From: CBDCVO01 sp965223085
GTDB taxonomy: Bacteria > Pseudomonadota > Gammaproteobacteria > Ga0077536
Length of the DNA stretch: 64,000 nt
Direction: 5' to 3'
NCBI GenBank assembly: GCA_965223085.1
Contig: OZ244981.1
Span: forward strand, 372,001 to 436,000
Within the stretch, counting starts at the first letter, position 1; each line of letters begins with the position of its first letter. Below the pieces are notes generated by a model. It saw only the letters and a list, made by a program, of their open reading frames with translations, did not search any database and was not told the origin of the DNA. The translations under genes were made by a program, and so were the position numbers. This document shows positions 46,051 to 54,932 of the stretch, one piece after another.

Positions 46051-46887
46051 TCAGCATAAATCGCGGGCCGCCGCAACGACACGTTCCGGCGCTGCGTCTG
46101 CGGGCACGCGACCATACAGCAAACCATGCGAGCTTAAGTTCGCAAACATCCCGCTACGCCAGCCCTCAGCAACTAAACCACCGCCGACAGCGACACCAGC
46201 GCGCTTAGATTCGAGCGATGCCGATTCGCAGTCGGGCAGCACCACGACGTCAGCTCCGGGGAATGTGTCGTTGAGAAGATCCGCATCGCCGGGCAATTCA
46301 TGTACGACGACCCAACCGTAGTGCCGCGCGGCGCTCACGACCGGTTCTAAGGCATCTCGTTCGTCGTCCGCTAGCGCGGCGCCATCATCGTGACGAATTA
46401 GGAGGCCCGCCACGGGACGTTCTGCGTGGGTGCGCAGCAATTCCGTCAGCGCTACACCAATATCGTCCAAATCGTCGAAGCTGGGTTCGTCCTGCAGACC
46501 ACACGCACGTAACAGCGTGGCATTCGCTGGAATCGACAAAACGATGTCGACGCGCTCTGAGAAACGATGAATCAAGGCGTCGAGCGCATCATCGATGAAC
46601 TGGCAGCCTTGCGCTGAGGTAATCACCGCCATCGCAGCCGCGAGCGGTGCTAGCTGTTGGGCCTGGGCAAACACAGCGCCAGACCCGGGCGCCAGTAGCT
46701 CGACACTCAACACGCTCGAGGGTAAGACCGAATGGGCTTCGGCTAAAGTGCTCGCAAATTTGTTCGAGTCACGATACCAATCCTCTGCGCCATGCGCGAA
46801 CACATTACGCGCATAATCAGCATATTCGATCCACACTAAGCGCGCTGCATCGCTCTCTAACCACGTTTTCAGCTGCGATCGAGCCAT
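46051..46887 (-). CDS. fifth gene of an acetophenone-carboxylase-like cluster (ApcE position)
   Basis: The 278-residue protein begins 11 bases after the stop of the HyuB-type gene and is the last of five co-directional genes. Its position and size fit ApcE, the small accessory subunit needed for acetophenone carboxylase activity. The sequence itself looks like an alpha/beta barrel with some likeness to uroporphyrinogen-decarboxylase-type folds (alternating strands such as GLLIRHDDG, WVVVHELPG and DVVVLPD, ending GLLYGRVPADAAPERVVAAAR). I could not recognise it from sequence alone, so the ApcE assignment rests on context. Confidence 0.6.
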   Translation of the reverse strand: MARSQLKTWLESDAARLVWIEYADYARNVFAHGAEDWYRDSNKFASTLAEAHSVLPSSVLSVELLAPGSGAVFAQAQQLAPLAAAMAVITSAQGCQFIDDALDALIHRFSERVDIVLSIPANATLLRACGLQDEPSFDDLDDIGVALTELLRTHAERPVAGLLIRHDDGAALADDERDALEPVVSAARHYGWVVVHELPGDADLLNDTFPGADVVVLPDCESASLESKRAGVAVGGGLVAEGWRSGMFANLSSHGLLYGRVPADAAPERVVAAARDLC

Positions 46888-46898
46888 TGTCGAAAATC

Positions 46899-49127
46899 TT
46901 AGCCGCGCCTCTTAAGTTCCGCCACTTCTGCCTCGAGTTCCGCAATGCGCACATCTTTCGGGTTCGGCATCATAACTGGCTCGATGGCATCGGCAGGGCA
47001 AGTGTCATCAGGCGTTCCCCGATAGAGCACGGTTCGATCGTCCCACGATCCGTAGAACGGGAACGCGCCCGAAGGTCTCGCTGATTCCCATTCCTTGACA
47101 AAAGCTTGATACGGTTTGCCACGAGCAAGCCGTTTCTTACGCTCCTCGGCGCGTGCTTTTTCGGTCGCCTCCGGATCTACCGCACCGTTATCTTCATCCA
47201 TTACCACGCAGTAAATGTCACGCACACTACGCATTGATATCAAACCATCGAGGTAATCGCGAGATACCATCTCCGGATTGCGATCGAGCACATCACCATA
47301 GCCACCCCCCGAACCTTGCGTAATCATGTACAACTCACCCGGATCGGCGAACTCGAGTTGCAGGCCCATGTGGTGGGTGGAGTATTTTGCCCCGGGAAAC
47401 GGACGCTCGTTCATGATTTCTTCGATCGAAAAACGCATCAGGTCGCGTTTATCCTGCATGACCTCAAAAACGTTAACACCTTTGACTTTGCAGAGCGGGA
47501 AAGTGCCCGGCGCATAACCGCCGAAAACGCCGTAAGTCGTCGGAAACTTTGATCCAATACTGCAACACATGAAGCCCCACATCGAAGAATCCTTCATTGT
47601 CGCAATTTGCTGATAACCGTGACCGCCACGAAATTTTCCGAAACCCTCAGCATCCTTCATCAGCCGATTCGGCACAATTTTTATGAGTGGGACTTCTTCC
47701 TCGATCAACTCTTGCTCACCGATATCTGCCATGGGTGCGAAAATCGGTGCGAGCGAATGTTGGCCGTCGCGATTCCAACGCGCCGCACCACCCATGCCAT
47801 TGAGATCTGCACACACGTTGCCGACTAGTTCGCCGTATTGATTCACACCGCCGTAGATGAACGTCACGATCATGTTATACCAACCAGCGATGACATCGGT
47901 GGAACGAAAACCGGCGCTGTATTGATATTTCGCAACGCCGAGCTGCACGGCGGTAAAACTGGGGAAAAACGTCATCATGCTCTGCGCGTTTGGCGCGTCT
48001 GGTGAGCAATGCACGGTCGATCGCGGGTTCGTCAATAAGCGCATCGGCGCGAACACCGCCTGGTTACGCGGCAAATCCGGCCATACGAAACTCAAAAATT
48101 CTTGTGCGATCATCCCCTTGAGAGAAGCCAAGACGGTATTGTTGGGCCGGTTCAAAAATTCCGGTGAAGAACCGCGAAAATCCATTACCAACTCATCGTC
48201 GCGTTTGTCCATTTCGCACCGTATTCGGATCAGACAATTCTCTCGCAAGGTGCCATCGGCAAAAACATTCGTGCGAATTTTTCCATCGGGCCACGTCGCT
48301 AAACGGCGGCGCACTTCAGCCTCAGTGTCGAGCAGCGTTTTACGCAACGTCGCGACCATCGCGTCGACGCCGTATTCCGCGATCGCGTCTTCGACGCGGG
48401 CTTTCATGCGCATGGCAGCAAAAAATTTCGACTTCATGCCTTCCAATTGCAACTTCGGCTCACGCACGGAATTCTGCAAAAACGTCATGATGTCGCGTTT
48501 GAATTCATGATTTTCGCCGACCTTGATGGGCGACATTTTCAAACCTTCGTCGTAAGGCGATTCTGCCGCCGACGGCATGCCCCCCGGTTCAATTGCCCCA
48601 TTCTCGCCCTCGTGCACGATGGCGCCAACGAAACAAATGAGCTCCCCATCGTGAAATACCGGGATCACGAGACTTTGATCAGTGTTGTGAATGTTCCCGT
48701 AGCGAGCATCGTTGTGCATAAAAATATCGCCGTCCTTAAGCCCCACCGTGGGATCATCGCGCCAATATTTCAAAATGAATTTAACCGGGTGTTGTGTCAG
48801 TACGGAAAAGATCAACACACCGCCAGAACTCGCTAACGCGAGATCGCCTTGCGAGGTCCAGACACCTGAAATCAAATCACCCCACTTTGCGCCCGGTGCG
48901 GCCCCCATCTGTTCGACCATATCAAATGATTCGTTGCACGCTGTTTGCAATTTATGGCGCACAAGATTGATTTCATCCGAATCCGAAAACGCTTTGAGCG
49001 CCTCGGCTTCCCGCTCGCTGATCGGTGCACAGCTGTGGTCTTCCATGATCTCGGGGTCAGGCCCAAGAAACAGAACGTTTTCCTCTAGAAATTTTTCGAT
49101 AATGGATTTTTCTTGGTCGCCGCCCAT
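46899..49127 (-). CDS. HyuB-type subunit, acetophenone-carboxylase-like (ApcD position)
   Basis: The 742-residue protein is a hydantoinase B/acetone carboxylase alpha homologue. It carries GDIFMHNDARYGNIHNTDQS with the H-x2-D metal pair and a second His 25 residues after the first (IVHEGENG). Later it has FGKFRGGHGYQ and QGSGGGYGDVLDRNPE. The C-terminal tail (about 640-742) is extended and ends in a Glu/Leu-rich helix. ATG 49127 has GGAG eight bases upstream and is preferred to the TTG at 49145. It follows the second HyuA-type gene by 65 bases. Confidence 0.82.
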   Translation of the reverse strand: MGGDQEKSIIEKFLEENVLFLGPDPEIMEDHSCAPISEREAEALKAFSDSDEINLVRHKLQTACNESFDMVEQMGAAPGAKWGDLISGVWTSQGDLALASSGGVLIFSVLTQHPVKFILKYWRDDPTVGLKDGDIFMHNDARYGNIHNTDQSLVIPVFHDGELICFVGAIVHEGENGAIEPGGMPSAAESPYDEGLKMSPIKVGENHEFKRDIMTFLQNSVREPKLQLEGMKSKFFAAMRMKARVEDAIAEYGVDAMVATLRKTLLDTEAEVRRRLATWPDGKIRTNVFADGTLRENCLIRIRCEMDKRDDELVMDFRGSSPEFLNRPNNTVLASLKGMIAQEFLSFVWPDLPRNQAVFAPMRLLTNPRSTVHCSPDAPNAQSMMTFFPSFTAVQLGVAKYQYSAGFRSTDVIAGWYNMIVTFIYGGVNQYGELVGNVCADLNGMGGAARWNRDGQHSLAPIFAPMADIGEQELIEEEVPLIKIVPNRLMKDAEGFGKFRGGHGYQQIATMKDSSMWGFMCCSIGSKFPTTYGVFGGYAPGTFPLCKVKGVNVFEVMQDKRDLMRFSIEEIMNERPFPGAKYSTHHMGLQLEFADPGELYMITQGSGGGYGDVLDRNPEMVSRDYLDGLISMRSVRDIYCVVMDEDNGAVDPEATEKARAEERKKRLARGKPYQAFVKEWESARPSGAFPFYGSWDDRTVLYRGTPDDTCPADAIEPVMMPNPKDVRIAELEAEVAELKRRG

Positions 49128-49192
49128 GATGTGTACTCCACTCAAGCTTGCTAGGTTCTAAGCACTACGTCGTCGATAAATGAATGCGCATG

Positions 49193-51316
49193 TTAGCTTT
49201 TTTCCATCCACGCCGATCCCGACAAACCCATCGTTAGCGTCCACTCGGGCTCGACGAGATAGGTCGTGCGTGGCGTCTCGATTAATGCCGGTCCAGCCAC
49301 CTGCATGCCCTCTCCGACATCTGCGTAGTTATAGACCGCGGTCTTCACCGGATCCTCAAGGTCGGGGAAGTGGCATTCGCGTTGTGTTCGCGGTTTAGGT
49401 TCGTCATTGGACGTTCTGTTCGACGGTTGCAGATCGAGTTTTTCGTGCTCGACATACGACACGACCCGAATGACATTGATGCGGACACCCGCTTCAGGAG
49501 CCTGCGAACCCTCTCCGAAACGCTGCGCATAGTTCGTGCTAAATAGATCGAGTATCGATATAACATCTGCCAGCGAATCGATGCGGTTTAACGGACTCGT
49601 CACGCCGATCTGGGCGAGTTGATTACCATAGCGCATGTCGAGTTCTACACGCGTTCGAATGTTGTCTGCTTGCGCCCCTTGCCGCAACAAGTCTTCGCGG
49701 CCACGTTGTTCGAGTTCGATCACCGTGTCGTTGAAAACGGTAAAGTCTTCCAACATCGCTTGCTTGGTTGAATCGTAGAGCATCAAGTACAAGGATTTTT
49801 CGTGAATGTGCAGCTGATCCATATTGCCCGCACCCAGCGCCGAAAAAACCGAGCTAAACGGTGGGATCAAAATTTTCGATATACCGATCCGCGAGGCGTA
49901 ACCGCAAGCATGGATCGGTCCACCTCCACCGTAGCTTAGGATCACAAAGCGTTTGGGATTATACCCTTTTACCGCCACCTCCTTGAAAATCGCCGTGGCC
50001 ATATTCGCATCGACTTTGCGTTTTATTGCCTTCGCCGCGTCTAGCAAAGACATGCCAGTAGGTTTGCAAATGTGCTCTTCGATCGCGCGTTCGGCACGGC
50101 GCACGTTGATCTTGATGGTGCCACCTGCGTAATACTCCGGGTCGAGGTAGCCAAGGACTAAATTCGCGTCTGTCGTCGTCGGCAGACGGCCGCCGCGACC
50201 GTAAGACGCCGGCCCCGGATCAGAGCCAGCGCTGTCGGGCCCTACCTCCACCGCTTCCCAGAGCCGATCGTAGCGTGCGATCGAACCACCGCCGGCGCCT
50301 AAGGTGTGCAAGTACGTCATTGGCGTACTCACTAACCATCGATCGATGACGGGATTAAAATCGTAGAACTTCACGCCGTCGGCGGTAACCAGACCGATGT
50401 CGAAGCTCGTACCGCCCATGTCGGTGGCAATGATGTTGGGTTCATCAAACTGAGCGGATAGATAATTCGACGCCTCGAGCCCCGCGACCGGACCCGAGTG
50501 GATCGTCTGCAGCGCATGGGTTGAGTTGAGCTGCGCCATGCCCGAGGTGTTGTGGACCAACAGCATGGGACGTTGGTAGCCATTCTCACGTAAAACGATT
50601 TCTAGCGTCGACATGCCGTGGTACATCTGATCGTGCAAGTAGGCATCCAGCACCGCCGACATCGTGCGCGAATATTCCGCTTTGCGTCCCGCCACACGAT
50701 GCGACAATATCGTCGGGATCGCACCTAGCTGATGGGTTGGGTATTCACTCAGAATAATGCGCTCAACTTCTTTTTCGTGAATCGGATTTACCACCGCGTT
50801 GACCAAGGCCACGACAAACGCTTGCGCCCCTTGATCCACCAACCGCCGCACCTGGCCACGGACATCGTCTTCATCGACGTCGAAAACAACTTCACCACTG
50901 TAGGTGATCCGCTCTTGGACCCCGACGATCATGGAAATCGGCACCAAGGGCTCGGGTCGATCGGCGCCCGGGAGATCGGTTTGTTCGGCGTCGGACAAAC
51001 CGTCGCCGTAGCCGCGCGCCCGCATGAGCGGTACCGTAGATTCAAAGCCCGCCGTCGTAATTACCCCAACCCGCGGTCCGTTACGTTGGATCAGTGCATT
51101 GGTACCCAAGGTTGTGCCATAGCGTACGGCGTCGACTTCTGACAAAACCTTATTCACCGACTGACCGAGTTCTTCACAGGCCCGTTCTAAGGCCTCCATG
51201 AAGCCCGCGGCTAAGTTGTGGTGGGTGGTGAGTGCTTTTGCTTCGATGTACTGCTTATCGTAGGTTAAGAAACAATCCGTAAACGTACCACCGATATCGA
51301 CACTAACCCGCCGCAT
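49193..51316 (-). CDS. HyuA-type subunit, acetophenone-carboxylase-like (ApcC position)
   Basis: The 707-residue ATPase subunit has VDIGGTFTDCF at its start, YGTTLGTNALIQRNG, IIATDMGGTSFDIGLV, the GAGGGSIARYD loop, SAGSDPGPASYGRGG, and a C-terminal segment AGPALIETPRTTYLV. GGAGG nine bases upstream points to ATG 51316, which overlaps the end of the gamma-type gene by 14 bases. It is the second of two different HyuA proteins in the same cluster. In acetophenone carboxylase, as recalled, two HyuA-type subunits activate bicarbonate and ketone with separate ATPs. Confidence 0.83.
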   Translation of the reverse strand: MRRVSVDIGGTFTDCFLTYDKQYIEAKALTTHHNLAAGFMEALERACEELGQSVNKVLSEVDAVRYGTTLGTNALIQRNGPRVGVITTAGFESTVPLMRARGYGDGLSDAEQTDLPGADRPEPLVPISMIVGVQERITYSGEVVFDVDEDDVRGQVRRLVDQGAQAFVVALVNAVVNPIHEKEVERIILSEYPTHQLGAIPTILSHRVAGRKAEYSRTMSAVLDAYLHDQMYHGMSTLEIVLRENGYQRPMLLVHNTSGMAQLNSTHALQTIHSGPVAGLEASNYLSAQFDEPNIIATDMGGTSFDIGLVTADGVKFYDFNPVIDRWLVSTPMTYLHTLGAGGGSIARYDRLWEAVEVGPDSAGSDPGPASYGRGGRLPTTTDANLVLGYLDPEYYAGGTIKINVRRAERAIEEHICKPTGMSLLDAAKAIKRKVDANMATAIFKEVAVKGYNPKRFVILSYGGGGPIHACGYASRIGISKILIPPFSSVFSALGAGNMDQLHIHEKSLYLMLYDSTKQAMLEDFTVFNDTVIELEQRGREDLLRQGAQADNIRTRVELDMRYGNQLAQIGVTSPLNRIDSLADVISILDLFSTNYAQRFGEGSQAPEAGVRINVIRVVSYVEHEKLDLQPSNRTSNDEPKPRTQRECHFPDLEDPVKTAVYNYADVGEGMQVAGPALIETPRTTYLVEPEWTLTMGLSGSAWMEKS

Positions 51317-51671
51317 TAGATTTGTCCTCCGCGCTTGCATGACGTTCTTTTAGTTTGTCTATGTCGAGTTCGATATCGTGGGTCAGGGGAATTCCAGGCG
51401 GTAGATATTCATTTTCAACCAATGTGCCACAACTCGGACAATAGAATTCGACGATCCGGCACCATTCGGGATCCGGGGCGTAGGTAAACGGATAGCTGTC
51501 GTCGAGGATCGGGTGATGCACTTCACGCGGATCGCGATCACAAACAAGCAAGCCTTCTTTGTAGTTTTCTCGTGCAGCACCGATATCATGCCCACAACGT
51601 CGACAGTGCCAACGCTCGGTGTCGAGGGCAATTTCGAGATATTCTGTAATCGCTACGCGTTCCGCAGTCAT
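51303..51671 (-). CDS. small zinc-binding subunit, acetone/acetophenone carboxylase gamma-like (ApcB position)
   Basis: The 122-residue protein has two CxxC pairs about 70 residues apart: WHCRRCGHDIGAARENYKEG and EFYCPSCGTLVENEYLPP. It matches the C-terminal domain of the fused protein at 24.4-26.7 kb in both motifs (CKEC..LGATTANYKD and FCPGCGALIDNE). ATG 51671, two bases after the upstream stop and with GGAGG nearby, is chosen over the long open frame starting at 51743. The size, about 14 kDa, fits the small Apc subunit. It probably binds one zinc and bridges the larger subunits. Confidence 0.83.
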   Translation of the reverse strand: MTAERVAITEYLEIALDTERWHCRRCGHDIGAARENYKEGLLVCDRDPREVHHPILDDSYPFTYAPDPEWCRIVEFYCPSCGTLVENEYLPPGIPLTHDIELDIDKLKERHASAEDKSNAAG

Positions 51672-51673
51672 CG

Positions 51674-53596
51674 TTATTTCACCTCCAACATAAGATCGCC
51701 ATTGCCGGTAACGCGCGCCTTCCAGCCGGGCTCGATTACGCAAGTGAGGTAATCACCTTTGATCAAACACGGGCCCTCGGTACCGTGACCAGGAAGCAAT
51801 GCTTGGTCATCTATCACCGGAATTGTCGCAGCGCTACCCGCGAGGCGCACTTCGATCGCCTCTTGGCGCGCCAACTCACCGCATACGGCGACATCAGGCG
51901 CGAGCTCAGAGATCGGCAAAGCGTAGGTCGCTTTGAGATTCACGTGGTCGTGGGCGCCATCAGCACCGGCTGGCGGCGTATCGCTGGCTAGCGCCTGCTG
52001 TTCGAGTTCCTCTCCTCGTACGCGCCACAGGGAATATTCGTACTCGCAGGCATCGGGATCGACGCCTTCCCCGTACATGTCGCGACGCGCGCGCGCGCGC
52101 AACTCTTGCTGCGCTGCCGCTAAGCCACCGGACAGCGATGCCAGTGGCACGCTGTATTCGTGGGCCAGATGGGAAAAACCGATCCCAAAGGCGCTAAAGA
52201 CCGAGGCGAGTTGGGGGATCATGACGCGTTTTATGCCCACCGCGTGCGCGATCCCAGAAACGATCACCGGACCGCCGCCGCCATAGGCGAGCAGGGTCGT
52301 CGTCGCAAGCTCGGCACCCGCAGCGTCGAGTGCCGCCGATAAACGCTCGCCGACTTGCTTTTGGAAGGCCGCAACGATCGCTGCCGCAGCCGCCTCGATG
52401 GAAGTCCCAAGCGGCGTCGCGACTGCCGTCTCAACGGCCTGTCGCGCACGCGCGAGGTCGAGCGACAATTCGCCGCCGAGATACTTGCTGGCATCTAACA
52501 CCCCAGTGATCAACAAAGCATCGGTTAATGTTGCTTCGCTACCACCGCGCGCAAAGCACGCCGGGCCCGGCACTGCGCCGACAGATTCGGGACCTATCGT
52601 TATAGCTTGACCTTTAACTCGCACGATGGAACTACCGCCTAAACCAAAGCTCTGCAACTTCGGCAGTGGGAAGGAGATCGGTAGATCGTTGACCTTACCG
52701 TGGGCTTGTAGCGCAGTATTAGCGCCGGTGATTACGGTCAAATCCGTCGTGGTACCACCGATGTCCATCGCCACAACCGTAGGCAAGTCGTAGAGGCGAG
52801 CGTAAGCCAAGGCGCCCTCTATGCCTCCTCGTGGGCCTGATCCCCATGTTTTCAGCGCCGTCGTTTTCGCGACCCGCGCTGAATTACCATCGTTACGGAA
52901 AATCAACAGCGGCCGTTTTAAGTGCTGCGATTTGCAAATGTTCTCTGCGCTATAAAGGAAATGTTCCATCGCCGGATGAAGGTAAGAATTGATCACCGCG
53001 GTCACCGTGCGGCGTGCATCGTCGACGTCGGCCACAAGTTCGGTGGAAATCAGAAACGGGATCGCCCCCAACAAGTGACGCGGGTAACGCTCCAGCAAAA
53101 CGTCTTTTACTTGTTGCTCGGTGGCAACGTTCGGCAGGCAAACTGCCAAACGTTGCGCGCCATCGGCTAACAGCGCATTGATCGTGCGGGTCAGCCCGTC
53201 CGCATCGATATGGCCACTGTCACCAATAACGATCCCCGAAGGCTGTTTGGGGACCATCGCTTGCCACAAACCCGACCCGCTCACCAAACGGGTAGCTCCG
53301 TAGAGGGTTTCCTCCTCACCTGCGGCCACCAATAAAGTCACCGGCGTGCCCTTATGTTCAACCACGGCGTTAGTACCTGAGGTCGTCGAATAACGGAGGC
53401 ACTCTGTTTCACGGATCAATCGGGCGAGGTCGTCTTCACCATATAGCTCGCTCGCGCCGCGTTTCAACGCATCGACAAAACATTGGGTCAAATCGTGCGG
53501 TGTGGTGGGCGATTTCGCATGTGCAATACGCCTGCCATCGCTAATGCAGACATCGGTAAACGTGCCACCATTGTCAAGATTGACAAGGATCCCCAT
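51674..53596 (-). CDS. HyuA-type subunit, acetophenone-carboxylase-like (ApcA position)
   Basis: The 640-residue (about 70 kDa) ATPase-family protein is the first gene of the five-gene cluster. It has LDNGGTFTDV at the start (the usual Ile/Val after Asp is Asn), YSTTSGTNAVVEHKG, VAMDIGGTTTDLTV, and LLAYGGGGPVIVSG. It is clearly different from the second HyuA in the cluster, as expected for a non-redundant pair. ATG 53596 follows a G-rich ribosome binding site (GGGAGGGGGAAG) and is preferred to 53656. A divergent AraC-type regulator gene starts about 210 bases away. Confidence 0.83.
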   Translation of the reverse strand: MGILVNLDNGGTFTDVCISDGRRIAHAKSPTTPHDLTQCFVDALKRGASELYGEDDLARLIRETECLRYSTTSGTNAVVEHKGTPVTLLVAAGEEETLYGATRLVSGSGLWQAMVPKQPSGIVIGDSGHIDADGLTRTINALLADGAQRLAVCLPNVATEQQVKDVLLERYPRHLLGAIPFLISTELVADVDDARRTVTAVINSYLHPAMEHFLYSAENICKSQHLKRPLLIFRNDGNSARVAKTTALKTWGSGPRGGIEGALAYARLYDLPTVVAMDIGGTTTDLTVITGANTALQAHGKVNDLPISFPLPKLQSFGLGGSSIVRVKGQAITIGPESVGAVPGPACFARGGSEATLTDALLITGVLDASKYLGGELSLDLARARQAVETAVATPLGTSIEAAAAAIVAAFQKQVGERLSAALDAAGAELATTTLLAYGGGGPVIVSGIAHAVGIKRVMIPQLASVFSAFGIGFSHLAHEYSVPLASLSGGLAAAQQELRARARRDMYGEGVDPDACEYEYSLWRVRGEELEQQALASDTPPAGADGAHDHVNLKATYALPISELAPDVAVCGELARQEAIEVRLAGSAATIPVIDDQALLPGHGTEGPCLIKGDYLTCVIEPGWKARVTGNGDLMLEVK

Positions 53597-53803
53597 CGGT
53601 ACTTCCCCCTCCCACGTTTGCTGCGCCGCTCGTCCGTCGCCGTGAATTCGATTCAATGAACTTCAACATAGAGCGCTGCACCTTAGGCGCTACGACGTTT
53701 GACGCCTAGTCCTGATCGGTGACAGTATGGGGGGCATTTGGTGACAGCACCCGATCGCAAGCGTTAATACTGCTACAGAAATAGACCGACGCACGCCCTG
53801 TAA
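53597..53803. promoter_or_regulatory. divergent control region with direct repeats
   Basis: Between the carboxylase cluster and the AraC-type regulator. GGTGACAG occurs at 53718-53725 and again at 53740-53747, 22 bases apart (about two helical turns, same face), which is the typical layout of AraC-family half-sites. An inverted pair TAGGCG/CGCCTA lies at 53684-53689 and 53703-53708. Confidence 0.5.
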
Positions 53804-54820
53804 ATGATGTCTGAACAGATAACCGCGCTCCTGATCCCCAACACCTACGTTAAATTGTTAACGCAGGACTTCGACGATCACGATGGCCTCGCGCGAGGCA
53901 CCGATATCGCACCCCAAGATCTGCCTCACTACGCCCAGCTCGTGACGGTTGCACAACACGTGCGCAGCATTCAAAACGCCATCCGCATGGCACCGAACCT
54001 CGATTGGCACTTGCAATGGGGCAAGCGCATGGCGGAGAAATTTCATGGTCCGGTTACCTTGGCTTGGTTAGCGGCGCCAACGCTGGGCGCCGGCTTAGAT
54101 GCGTTCATTAAGTATATGCCGAGCCGTATTCCTTATTTAACATGGTCAGGCACACAAGATGACGACCGCTGCAGTTATGCCGTGAGAGAACTGATCGACC
54201 TCGGTATCGCGCGTTACGCCTTGGTCGAAATCCCGCTCATTGTGATGTACGAATACGTTCGCGTTATTCGACCCGCCACTTTGGTCGGTGCATCTATCGA
54301 ACTAAGTTACCCCGCGCCACCGCATGCGGCCTTGTTTTCCGAATGGTTTCGCTGCCCGATTAAATTTTCCTGTGATCGCAACGCGCTCGTCATTCCAACG
54401 GCCTGGCGGGATACAGCAAATCCCGATTACGATGAAGTTACGTGGCAGTCATCCCTAGCACGTTGCGATACCCTGTGCGCGGTGGTCAGCGAGCGGGATA
54501 TCGTCACCGAAGTTCAGCGTATGATTTACGATCACCTCAACGCAACGAAACACCTACGCTTGCTTACGCTCGACCAAGTTGCCGCTCGATTACATATGTC
54601 CTCGCGCACGCTAATCCGGCGTTTGCGCCGGGCGAATACGACTTTTCAAGACCTAAGCGATGAGATTCTCAAACGCCGCGCGCGGGAATTGCTGACGCAA
54701 CGCGATGCGCGCGTGCAAGATATTTCAATGCAACTCGGTTACTGCGATCCAACCAGCTTTCGCCGCGCGTTTAAACGCTGGTACGGTACAACACCAGCGG
54801 CGTATCGTGCGCAACAATAA
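53804..54820 (+). CDS. AraC-family transcriptional regulator (OruR/arabinose-binding-2 type)
   Basis: The 338-residue protein has an N-terminal ligand domain of the type found in OruR-like activators (about 20-200) and a C-terminal double helix-turn-helix: LTLDQVAARLHMSSRTLIRRLRR as the first and VQDISMQLGYCDPTSFRRAFKRWYGTTPAAYR as the second, with the AraC signature. It is divergent from the apc-like cluster and thus a natural candidate for its activator, responding to the ketone or a breakdown product. It may act on the GGTGACAG repeats between the two. Confidence 0.92.
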   Translation: MMSEQITALLIPNTYVKLLTQDFDDHDGLARGTDIAPQDLPHYAQLVTVAQHVRSIQNAIRMAPNLDWHLQWGKRMAEKFHGPVTLAWLAAPTLGAGLDAFIKYMPSRIPYLTWSGTQDDDRCSYAVRELIDLGIARYALVEIPLIVMYEYVRVIRPATLVGASIELSYPAPPHAALFSEWFRCPIKFSCDRNALVIPTAWRDTANPDYDEVTWQSSLARCDTLCAVVSERDIVTEVQRMIYDHLNATKHLRLLTLDQVAARLHMSSRTLIRRLRRANTTFQDLSDEILKRRARELLTQRDARVQDISMQLGYCDPTSFRRAFKRWYGTTPAAYRAQQ

Positions 54821-54932
54821 GCATCTAGCCCCCATTTCTCGTTACCTACCACGACTCAGCGCCTCAAAATCGTAACCAGTTGTCCTCGCTCTCCCACCTT
54901 GCTCGCTACGTTTGCCTAAATCCGACAGCCTG

